This document shows, in pieces, positions 25,101 to 34,938 of a DNA stretch of 64,000 bases. Under the pieces are notes generated by a model. It ran no database searches. It saw only the letters and a program-made list of their open reading frames with translations, and was not told the DNA's origin. The translations under genes were made by a program, and so were the position numbers. The stretch covers positions 186,001 through 250,000 of the forward strand of contig NC_087382.1 in NCBI RefSeq assembly GCF_963675165.1. Reading direction: 5' to 3'. The first letter of the stretch is position 1. Each line of letters starts with the position of its first letter. The stretch comes from Halichondria panicea. Its lineage: Eukaryota; Porifera; Demospongiae; Suberitida; Halichondriidae.

Positions 25101-26084
25101 CTGTGAGTTGGAGGTGCATGGCCCAAAACAGAAGTGCCCAATAGTTGGATTACTGGGTGACCCGCTAGAAAATTTTGTCAAGGCCTAGTCTGATTCATGC
25201 ACTGTGCCTTTCTTTGTTTGGCAACTGTTGCATAAAATAGTGGTGAGATAGTAGGTTATTGCTTCTGTCAGTATAGCAATCACACTGTGTGCATGCATGT
25301 TGTGCACTTTCAGTTCATATACATACTACCATTGAATGTTAAAAACTTCCCATTTCAAACACACAGAAATAACACACACGCACACACACATACAGTTCCC
25401 CCGTCCCCTCCGCTCAACGTGAGGGTGGTGGCTGTATCCAGTACCACACTAACACTAGCCTGGGAGGAGCCAGTGTCCACTGGTGGTAGGGGGAGAGATG
25501 AGTTACGATACAACCTCTGGATCAGGGCGGCTGGGGAGACAAGCGTCAGACTATCTAATACTGTCACCACTACCATAGGAGTGATTGAAGGTATGTAAGC
25601 AGCTACTGTACATGTACATTATGCACTTGTGGGGTGCCGTGAGTCAACTAGTCAATAATTCCATCTAGTATACAGTATCATGTATTAACGTCATGCAAGC
25701 ATGAGAATCATATGCCCCCCCCCCAAACACACGCACACACACACAGGACTGTCTCCAGATATTGTGTACACAGTATTTGTGACATCGGAAACGGATATAA
25801 CAGATCAGATCCCTGTGGAGGGGGTATTCAATCTGACCAGAGGAGATACAGTTGTTCAAGCTACTGATGGAATTGCAAATGAAATAACAGTGGGATTATC
25901 TGTGTTTGTTGTGGCTGTAGTGATTGCTGCAATAGCTGTCATAAGTGTTGTCATCTGCATTGCTGTGCACTACAAGAAGCGAGTAAGGAGGCTAGAGATT
26001 GAGCTCAAAAAAGTGCAGATCGTGCAACCTAATCCCTCCGACAAACAAGCTACTCAATCAATTTTGGACGGAAAGTATGATTGA
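22101..26084 (+). CDS. Receptor-like Ig/FN3/Cys-rich transmembrane protein
   Basis: Ten phase-consistent exons: 22101-22206, 22310-22660, 22847-23128, 23182-23496, 23904-24046, 24104-24391, 24529-24679, 24953-25102, 25396-25590 and 25747-26084; 772 residues. Signal peptide from MKSCTIAAGLLLLTVLL. Ig domain 1 at about 45-145 (VSFNC, DDGYYEC), Ig domain 2 at about 165-245 (WYKDG, HGVYQC), an FN3-like segment at about 250-345, and a poorly recognised Cys-containing part at about 350-545. A GCC2/GCC3 or Eph-type Cys-rich module follows at about 546-595 (CDPGFYASV, CLTCPSNS, CPCDDGYYR), then FN3 at about 597-690 (TTLTLAWEEP) and one TM helix at about 709-735. The short basic tail (KKRVRRLEIELKK) has no kinase. 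Several N-x-S/T sites. The order resembles the ectodomain of sponge receptor tyrosine kinases and Eph receptors. Role inferred as cell-surface recognition or adhesion; ligand unknown. Confidence 0.85.
24392..24528. repeat. Minisatellite filling an intron
   Basis: Intron 6 of the receptor gene is almost entirely a CACACATGCACACACACACT / ATGTCCACTCACCCC array of about three units of 40 bp. Confidence 0.8.
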
Positions 26085-26529
26085 CGTTATTGTTTGAGTA
26101 TTGTATTGTGTTTTTTGAAGCTGTATTGTTTAAAATTATGTGCACTCTCTTTATGGTTCTTAGAATGAAGCTAATTAAAATTCGCTTTTAAATTTTTTTG
26201 CTCAGCTCATAATAATGATGTGCATACTCTCTCCATTATACATTACAAGGGTGACTACAGTGTAGTATGTGGTGATGTGAGGGGACTAGTGAACTCTGTC
26301 AAGCACTCTCTGGGGTCAACACTGTCACTGTCTAACATTATAGCCTCTACTATATACCACACTATTGGACACTCTGATTTCATTATGGCTTGTTGTTGTG
26401 GCTATATATTTCTATGATGTTGTTTTATCCAATTATTATTGCACAAGTTGCAAGATTTCCTGGTCATGAGGTGGGTATAGGGCTCAGTCAGTCCATTACT
26501 GCATCCATTCATAGCTATTATGTACAATA

Positions 26530-26790
26530 AATAAATTATGTCTAAGATGATAGCTATAGCCAACCTGCTGGTGACTGTACTGACAATGGTAGCTGGACAG
26601 GCTCCAGGAGATGAACAAGAACTGTGTACTATACCTGCCCTTGGAGTGAACGTTGTGGAGGACCCTCCTAATGGAATGATTCTAATGGACTCCAGTCACT
26701 ATAAACAGGTTGCTCCCACCAAACTCTAATCCAGTGTGGCAGGCAGTGAACCTTGATGGTAACAATCCATCTGGGACCCAATCATCAGTA
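26530..26790 (+). pseudogene. Signal-peptide exon, copy 2 (probable gene relic)
   Basis: From ATG 26538 the frame encodes a signal peptide (MIAIANLLVTVLTMVAG), then DEQELCTIPALGVNVVEDPP, and stops at a TAA in CTCTAA near 26727. The alternative frame that would continue as PPNSNPVWQAVNLDGNN reaches a GTAAGC donor at about 26790. Both copies share this break, so it predates the duplication, unless a spliced form avoids it. No downstream exons found. Confidence 0.55.
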
Positions 26791-27061
26791 AGCTAATAAT
26801 ATTAGAGTGGATTGCATAGATTAACTACTCAGTGCAGCAACAACAAACAATAATTATGAATTTAGTAAAAGTGTAGTTAACGACCAATGCCATCTGTCGC
26901 CCTCAAATCAATAATTATTTTTCTAACAAAACGGTTAATACCAAGGTGTCCTCTTTAATTTGATAAAGCACTCAACAATTCATAAATTCAAGAGATGCAA
27001 ACACAGACATTGAAAACTGAAGGACCAATACACAATAATGGCTATGGCAACAGTCCAGTCT

Positions 27062-27179
27062 TTATTTCTTGCCGGCTCCAATTTTAGCTTTCTTTATGCC
27101 TCGCACTTTCTTTTGTCTGTTTTTCCTCTCCTTGCGCTGTTTGCGGCTAGGTCTCTTTACATCATACAGCCCCATCTAG

Positions 27180-27238
<59 letters not shown>

Positions 27239-29788
27239 ACACACAGCATAGTGCAGATAATGAGCCCAATAAAGTTATGGACTTTCCATTTAGAGCTATG
27301 GCTAAACAAGTTTTGTGGAGGGAAGAGCACTGTCTTTCATAGAGAGATACCTAATACAACTAGATAACTAAAGTGTAAACCCTCGGCTGATGACACGATA
27401 ATAAAGAAACCAGAGGAGATACAACAAATGTAGTGCACGTAGTATGTATGACCACAGTACACAATGTATAATTATGCCTCGGTGCGCATGCGCAAGCGAG
27501 GTATACGGTAGTGTGTCTGTGTGTGTGTGTGTAGACTGCTACAGCTGCTCAAGGATGAATCAAGTGCAAGTAAGAGTTTCTATAGGCTTCTAGTCATGTT
27601 TACTTGGATTTTAATTCGTGGATTTGCAAAATAATGCTTCGTTCTCGAGTTATGCCTAGTTTTGCTTACTTGGAATGCCATTGCAGCCTTTTCAGAAGAG
27701 CACGTAGTCAAACTTGTTTACCGAGTGTTGCTACTCTACTTAGTAGTTAGCTCTGCACTAGAACGCTAGCTATTGGTAGCTGCAAGAGTGAGAAGAGAGC
27801 TGCAAGGCTCTGCTAATGCAGCCATTAATGAACTTTTGGCATCGATCGTTTTTAACAACAATCATGGTCGATCATTACCCACTCTAAGAGTTTTTGCATG
27901 CAAATTGTTTATCATGACTTGTGTGTAAAAGCTATTAGTAGCTTTATGTTATGTAGCTTTGGCATCTCCACCGAGGCATCAGCACCTGTGGTGCTTTCAT
28001 TATAATAGAGAAGAGAGTATCGAACACAGGCATACTGTACACCAGATGTAAGCGGAGAGTAACACGACTTCCTGTATCTGTCATGGGCTTGGAATTTGCA
28101 CACTGACCAATCCAAGTGTAGGTGATGTAATGTACTTTCTTGATACACTAGCTACATCACCTACACTGGATTGGTCAGTGTGCAAATTCCAAGCTTGTGA
28201 CAGACACAGGAAGTCATGTTACTCTCCGCATATATCTGATACACAGTATCACTATGCCTACGTTCGATACTCTCTTCTCTATTATATACTCTTGGTAAGA
28301 CTAGCATAGCATAGCAATCAAACTAAACCAGACTGAAGGCATGCTAAAACAGTGGTATGGACTGTCACAGCAAAGTAGCCTAGAGTCTTAGAAGTATGAC
28401 TCGAGTCAGCAAAGAAGACAACACAATAATAGTTCTAGCTTTCTACCTACTTTAGTGACCCTTCTTCATTGTTCCTGGTACAAGATAACTTGCAGCTAGC
28501 TCAACGTGCAGTTTATTTAAGCTTTAACATCACATTTAACTCCAATAACTTGTTGTGCGAAGGCTATCCATGCTGTAAACCCAGTGCTTATGGCATCCAG
28601 GTGAGTAGACTCAGATGTCACAAAGAAACAAACCAAACGACTAACTATAACCCGCTGGCCGCGACACGGCCTCGGGTTAACAACCATTATTATAAGGGTC
28701 ATAATATTTTCAATACTGTACACACCATTATCACCAGGGCTGCATTGAGGGGGGGGGCAGATTCATTTGTACTGCTATAATTCTGACGCCCCTCCTACAT
28801 TTTTAATTTGCCCCCCCCCCCCCCCCCCTGATCCAAAATCCTGGATTCAGCCCTGATCATAATTTATTCTCTCTAGTGTTCTCTACTGCACACACTTACC
28901 CTGGCTAGTCTGTATTTTGGCTCATTCTTTTTCAAGAAATCCATGGAGTCATAGATGAGAGCGAAACCAGTTGACTTGCCACCTCCAAAGGCAGTCCGGA
29001 AACCAAAACATACAACGACATCCGAAGTGGTCTTGTACATCTTAGCGAGAATATCTTGGAGCTCTTTCTTGGGCACGTTGGCTCGGCCAGGATGGAGCAC
29101 ATCCACAATCTGAGGGGGAGGGGTGAGTAGTTAGGATAAAGGGACTGGAATTTCTCACCAACGAAGGGCTTATACGGTATATACTGGATATGTAACGCCC
29201 AAAATAAAGATTATGCCTTAGCTAACCTAACCTTGTCACACCTACTAAGTCCACATACAGTGCTAACAATTTTTCGACTCGGGCACTATTATGCGGGTCA
29301 TTGCGTATTTGTACACTATAGGCTTTCTCTCTCTGACTCAACTGGGTACTGATAATTATCAGTACTCTATACCATATAATTTATTGCAAATTCTATGTAA
29401 TATAAATTGATGGCCGGTTGACTGCTGACTCACCATTTGCCTCCGCTGAAGGAGACGGTTGGTGAGGAACTTCCTCGTACGAATGGTGCAAGCTTCAGAC
29501 TGTATACAAGGATGAAAGTAAGAGCACAATCAACATGTGGGATATGCAGACACACGGTGGTTCAGTGTGTTTGCTATGAGGCATACTATGTACTTTGTTA
29601 TGTACAACAGCAATCACAAGGCAGTATTATTTATGGTTATTAATTCTACATTTATACCCGAGGGAAAGGGATGTAAAATTACAAAACGAGAAATGAGGCT
29701 ATCAAGTATAAATGTGTAGACCTGATATTGTCATATTATTGTAAGAAAAATGGATGCAAATGGATATTTATTGTACAGTACTCACCAT
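27062..29788 (-). CDS. RPS24: Small ribosomal subunit protein eS24 (RPS24)
   Basis: Four coding exons: 29786-29788 (ATG only), 29434-29499, 28900-29109 and 27062-27175; 130 residues. Conserved blocks are unmistakable: [74 protein letters not shown], then the basic tail [17 protein letters not shown]. It is a structural protein of the 40S subunit. The first coding exon contains only the ATG, as in vertebrate RPS24. Intron 3 (27176-28899, 1.7 kb) is bloated by a TG microsatellite, a copy of a dispersed element, a 286-bp hairpin and an 18-C run. eIF4E lies upstream on the same strand, about 400 bp away. Confidence 0.97.
27181..27235. repeat. TG microsatellite, about 55 bp
   Basis: Nearly pure GT dinucleotides immediately upstream (in gene sense) of the last RPS24 exon. 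Its CA strand forms the polypyrimidine/acceptor region of intron 3. Confidence 0.95.
27470..28000. repeat. Dispersed element starting ATTATGCCTCGGTGCGCATG
   Basis: Relatives lie at 46942-47635, 47790-47830 (end only), 48590-49390 and, as parts, 62750-63715. Shared internal stretches include TTCTATAGGCTTCTAG, CTCGAGTTATG and CATCGATC-TTTTTAACAACAATCATGG. No coding region was seen. Confidence 0.7.
28001..28286. repeat. 286-bp hairpin in RPS24 intron 3
   Basis: The left arm begins TATAATAGAGAAGAGAGTAT and the right arm ends ATACTCTCTTCTCTATTATA. The arms of about 140 bp are close reverse complements (for example GCACACTGACCAATCC against GGATTGGTCAGTGTGC), with the centre near 28145. Confidence 0.9.
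28510..28625. repeat. Dispersed repeat, inverted copy at about 31495-31620
   Basis: The block AAGGCTATCCATGCTGTAAA to ATCCAGGTGAGTAGACTC matches the reverse complement of about 31500-31610, located in an eIF4E intron. The open frame through the first copy is not conserved in the second, so I do not call a gene. Confidence 0.6.
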
Positions 29789-30191
29789 GCTGCTTTCTTG
29801 ATGCACGGTAAAAAGAGAAGGACCACGTGGTGCTCTGAGCCATTATACCGTTGATTCGCGCATGCACACTTGGTGTGGGGTTTTCCCTTATCAAGAGTGA
29901 AGGTGGGGCTGGCCGGCTCACTTCGGGGTATAGCCGCGGAAGGATTCACAATAAAAAAAGTTTGTTTCAAGTTTTTATAACTCTGGTATAATTATAATAT
30001 AAAATACAAATACCTCATGGTAATAAGAAATACATATAGAATTGACATAAATAACTAAAGTCACAGCTTTCAATTAACACAGTCACAAAATGAGCATGAA
30101 TCATGTGAAACGTCATTGCCCTAAAATGATGAACACAGTTTGAGACAGCAGAGTTGCTATCAAATGTCCCTATATAACATGCTTGCTGCCC
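29789..30191. other. Spacer between RPS24 and eIF4E
   Basis: About 400 bp between two genes on the minus strand. It carries the RPS24 leader and promoter region and the eIF4E 3' untranslated region. No separate gene. Confidence 0.6.
29810..29821 (-). promoter_or_regulatory. Candidate 5' TOP tract of RPS24
   Basis: The minus strand reads CCTTCTCTTTTT about 22-35 bases upstream of the ATG. Such terminal oligopyrimidine tracts start ribosomal-protein mRNAs and couple them to TOR signalling. A CCACGTGG palindrome lies just upstream (29822-29829). The transcription start is not shown by the sequence. Confidence 0.55.
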
Positions 30192-32207
30192 CTAGCGATG
30201 ATCGTGTCCTCCACCTCCTAACGTGTGCATATTCTTGCTGACGGAGCCGCTCTTTGTGGCAACATCGTCATGTGATTGGTACGTAATATAGGGAGGTCGT
30301 CGGGTAAGGGTCATCAACTTCTCTCTGAAAGTCCGACTGAGAAAAAGAGTATTGCAATAATTATATTATTACGAGCAACAAGCAAAATCTTTACCGACAA
30401 GACTTCCGATAGTATTTATCAGATGTGAAAAAATTGTTATAAATGACTCTAAAATGTTAACTAAAAGGTAAAAACTTTTAGACACTCGAAGTTATTAAAG
30501 TCTATTTGCGTTGAGTTCGGCCCCGGAAGTTACATAGTCAATTATGGCTTTATTTATGCGTAATGTGGTGGATAAGTATGAGGGACTTCTATAATATGGA
30601 AAATGCTAACTTTTAACTGGTTGGAGCAGTTCGACAGCATAATTATAGATAGAAGCGCTTTTTAACAAGGAACCCAATACTGGTACATGAAACTTCGAAT
30701 TACAGTGAAGTACAAATGTATGAAAAGTTATGACAACTTTATCTCAACACAAATAGAATTTAGCAAGCATGTACATACCGTATAGAGTATAAATGTTCGT
30801 GGTTTTCGCGGATTAGGCATGAACCGTGAACATTTATAACCGTGAATTTAATATTCCATGCATGTATGCTGCAAAAAAGGCGCTATTACATGAAAATTAA
30901 ATTCGCAAAAACCTTTCTAAAGGCACATCCGCGAAAATTTATACCCTCGAAATATACCCGCTATACGGTACATGACTTGTAGTAACTTTAGGTAAAGAGA
31001 GTCTACAGAAACCGATAACATGAACATACATTATAACATATACTGAATCGTTAGAAGCATGCTTCTATATTTCTACGTGAAACACACAAAGGAGCTCACC
31101 CTATAGCCATGACATCATCTGTTTTTTTACTGTTTCCCGTCCAGATGGCAATCTTGTCCCCCTTGCCTCTGATCTGCACCACGGCTCCTCGCACCTCGTC
31201 AGAGCTGTCGTCAAATCCTTCTCCTATCAGAAGCATTATCTGCGTGGGTGTGGGTGTGTGTGTGTGGTGTGTGGGGGAGGGGGATTGAGGTTGTGTGATA
31301 CTTGTCCACCTACTGTAGGCAGGTGTGGAATTGTGGTTACCCTATAAGCAGGTCACCCTCTATAATACAGCCGGTTAATGGGCACCAAAGTCTCCATAGC
31401 ACGTGTTTCAACCCGTGTTATAGCAGGTCACGTCTTTATTACCCAAGGTGCGTGGGCGGCCATCGGGTACAGTAGTCGTCTGGTTTTGTTTGTTTGTAAT
31501 AATTATGTGAGTCTACTCAGCTGGATGCCATAGCACTGTGTTAACAGCTGGATAGCCTTCACACAACAGTTTTAATAGCGGCAGATTTGATGTTAAAGCT
31601 TTGTTGTCGAATAAAAGTAAGAAGCTTAAACTTTACACGTTGGCAGCTATATACTCCTGGCCTTTATTCAAGGTAGACCTATTATGTATTTACAGCTGAA
31701 GTGATCCCATACCATGAACAATGGAAAAGGGTCACTAAAGTAGAAAGCTAGAATTGTGACTTGGTTTGTTGTCTTGGGAGGCTTCTTTGCTGACTCTGGA
31801 TACCGGATCCTAGCACTAGGACCATACTTCTCTAAGACTCCAGCTTCTTTCTTCACTGTGATCATACAATGTAGTCCACAGTGCATGTGTACCATGCACT
31901 GCTCAAATGTTTCAGCATGCATCCAGTTTCTATAGCTCCTGAGTTGCTGTGCTAGACAGCTGAGTCATACATACCTACATGCACTGCATTATTATATCAC
32001 CCCTCTGTTATCATGTCACCAGCCGAGGGTTTGTTATGGATAAGTGTGCACACTCACTGTCTCTAGCCAGAACGAGTCCAGTACATCTCTCCTGTCCTTC
32101 TTGTCTATTTGGAGCAGCCATCGCCCACCCTTGATGTTCTGTGCGTCCTCCCAGGCCGGCTGAATTCCATCCTGTGGTGTGTGTGGTGTGCTCAGGTAAA
32201 TAGATGA

Positions 32208-32251
<44 letters not shown>

Positions 32252-32277
32252 GTGTGTGTGGTGTGCGTGTGTGGGTG

Positions 32278-32340
<63 letters not shown>

Positions 32341-33957
32341 ATGTACGCATACATGGAGGGGTACCAGTTATACATGAAAAATAGATTGTTACAAAATGCA
32401 CAAGACAAAGTGTGTAAGCTTCACGCAAACACACACAATGGAAGGGACTTTGTGGTAAAAAATGTAGGATTCCAAACCATTGTGTAGGTGTCATACGAAC
32501 TTACTAAATTTCAGCCACATGACAAGAATTCCCCAAATGACAATACCTTAAAGAGCATGTAATCACATCCAGACTGTATCATGCTTGGGGGCTTTATGTG
32601 GTTGAACACCCTGCATGTGTGTGTGTGAGGGGGTAGTAGCTTTGTGAGCAGTGACAATATAGTAATGAAGTAGCTACAATGGCGGTTGTGTAGTGAGTAA
32701 AGGACAATGCCAATGGAGTAGTTTCAATGGCGTGCGAAGAATGACAATACTAATGGAGTAGATATGATAGCTAGAAGACAATGGTCATATTCCCCTAGTG
32801 GATCAGTGAGTAACACCTTTGATGGGGGGTGCCCACATGAAATAACTTAGGGGATGTCAACATACAACTAACATTGTACTCTAACAGTGGACTCTGAACC
32901 ACATACCCGCAAACTCCCTGAAATCTCACGCATACATATGTGGTGTGATGTGGTGTGCGGCTAGTTCCAAATCAATAGAATCTTCCCTTACCCTATCCCT
33001 TTAAATCTGGATACCTCAAAAATGATCTATAGGCCCTCCACTACAGTACAGGCACCATCAATACTATATTCTGCTGTATAAGTTTTAATGCAGAGCAGAA
33101 AGAGTATACCAAATAGCACAAAAAAAAAAGATTATAATTATAGATAGGTCTCCCAATAATTATTATAATGCGACTCTAGAGTGTACTACCGTATAATAGC
33201 AGAACATTTTCGGTGGGGTGCAAAATTTCGTATTTTTCGAACAGTAACGCGAAAATTAAAACCGGGATAAACTCTCAAGTATCAGTATTTCACATGCAAA
33301 GCTATTGGTGGGTGTGGTTTCCTGGCAAATATTAGAACCTACGAACATTTCTGCTGAGGACTCTGGAGCCAAATAGCGAAAATGTGAAAGTTTCTGCTAT
33401 ACGGTAGTACACACACAGCACACTATTGTTATAACTTACGACCAGAAGTCCTCCACCTTGAGACAGCAACAGATGGTGCACATGCAATGATAGTGCAAAG
33501 GTCAACTCTTACACATCAAAGGTATGCACACATATTACGTCTACACAACATGTGGGCGGTAAGAACAGGACATTGAAAGTGGAACTTAAACGTTATTGGG
33601 GAAGTATAGTTATCTTTTATTGTAAATTGTAGTGGTCTAGCAACATCTGGACCAAGCCAAATAAGGGGACATCAAAATAACTCTACTCACACCGTACAAT
33701 GGGGCCCATGCTGACAACACATGCTATGGGGCTGGCCTGTACTATAGACTAAGAAGGTAACCTGCTTACAGGGTGACCAAACTAGACAGGCTTCACTGTG
33801 GGAGAATCAAGCTGTACAGACTTCAAGCACCTAGTAAGACTGCAACATGTTCTACTACACACATGTTGTATAACTTACAGTGTCAAAAGATATAACATTT
33901 TTCAGATTGTCTTTCCAGTCTTTCGATTTATCTTGCTTCAAGTACCACAATGACCAC

Positions 33958-34012
<55 letters not shown>

Positions 34013-34685
34013 TGCGGTGTGAGTGTGTGAAGGATCGGGGAGTGTATGTGTGATACATAAATTATCGGAGAATTATGCTCAATCAAAAACTATACGATTG
34101 TAGATGTAGTCTTTACAAACTTTACCAACACACTGTACTACATGTTGTGATCCAATAAACACATAACAAGGTAGGTCTACACCCACGTACTGCACATGAC
34201 TAGACACTACAACTGGCTTATATGGTTCTACAAGATGTGGACATGCAATTCTAACCATGACTACTTGTTAACCCTAACTCCGTTCTTACCACGCCTACTG
34301 TATAGTCCATACCTAGTGCCGTACATGCCACGTTATCTGACTACGTTACTCAGGAGTAGATATGATAGCTAGAAGACGATGGACATTAGTGGATCGATGT
34401 GTACGTGTCAGGTGATATCAGGGACACGCCCCTCTCCATAGTGTTAGTGTGTACATGTACAAATCACAGCTAAACCAACATATTTCAGAGAGTAGGGCTC
34501 TCTGTGTGCTCTACATAACCCCCGTACTTGTTTTGTAGAGGGTGCTTCTCAGGAACCACTTCTTCTGCGGCCATTATTGGTGCACTGTCTTCCTATAGCA
34601 GGCCACAAGGAAACAGAGGTCAAAGGTGGGCACTTTCAAGATATTGACTAAAACTCACTTTTTGTTCAGTTTTGGACGTAGACAT
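30192..34685 (-). CDS. EIF4E: Translation initiation factor eIF4E (intact copy)
   Basis: Eight phase-consistent exons: 34659-34685, 34528-34592, 33879-33957, 33440-33456, 32547-32610, 32058-32171, 31100-31239 and 30192-30336; 216 residues. It binds the mRNA m7G cap and recruits eIF4G. The core starts at HPLQNKWSLW. Cap-stacking Trp35 and Trp91 (PAWED, with Glu92 for the guanine), Trp155 (KIAIW), Arg146 and Lys151 are present, as is the eIF4G/4E-BP face with VEDFW (Trp62). The C-terminus (SHDDVATKSGS) is typical. The fourth exon is only 17 nt. Introns hold TG microsatellites next to two acceptors, two hairpin MITEs and GGTCACC repeats. A second near-complete copy and a 5' fragment downstream are broken, so this appears to be the functional locus. 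Confidence 0.97.
30776..30970. repeat. Hairpin MITE in eIF4E intron 7
   Basis: The ends are TACCGTATAGAGTATAAATG and TATACCCGCTATACGGTA. Inside is a paired GTTCGTGGTTTTCGCGGATT / AACCGTGAACATTTATA arrangement. It has no counterpart in the second eIF4E copy. Confidence 0.8.
31322..31450 (+). repeat. GGTCACC-type interspersed repeat
   Basis: It begins TTGTGGTTACCCTATAAGCA and contains ACCAAAGTCTCCATAGCA. The same repeat is at 51118, where a MITE has landed in it. Confidence 0.7.
32211..32341. repeat. Compound TG/TGTGG microsatellite, about 130 bp
   Basis: Long GT runs interrupted by GGTGTGTGG units, about 40 bp upstream (in gene sense) of the sixth eIF4E exon. The corresponding site of the second copy (52922-52955) is much shorter. 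Confidence 0.95.
33187..33405. repeat. Hairpin MITE in eIF4E intron 3
   Basis: The ends are TACCGTATAATAGCAGAA and TTTCTGCTATACGGTA. The element is also at the matching place in the second copy (53809-54013), so it predates the duplication. Confidence 0.8.
33961..34012. repeat. TG microsatellite, about 52 bp
   Basis: It directly abuts the acceptor of eIF4E exon 3. The second copy has an interrupted array at 54543-54627. Confidence 0.95.
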
Positions 34686-34938
34686 GCTTTTCAATAGGTG
34701 GAATAGTAACTAGTTGTTGATGATACACGTTCTTGATGGATAGATCACAAGAAAAACGCTAAAAGTACTAGTTATAGTTACACACATGTGGTAGAAATAA
34801 AAAAATAACTTGTCTTGTTAATGATCTTTACCCATTATAATTATGACAATTCATAGTACAATTATTGACCTTGATAAAGATGCCCTTGGTACAGTTCTGC
34901 TTCTCTTCTAAAATAAAAATCACACACCAATATAGAAG

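Noticed and set aside
28469-28780. Plus-strand frame with [14 protein letters not shown]
   Set aside because: It lies in a dispersed repeat inside an RPS24 intron, and the inverted sister copy does not keep the frame.
32034-32494. Open frames rich in Thr-His or Val-Cys repeats
   Set aside because: They are translations of the TG microsatellite.
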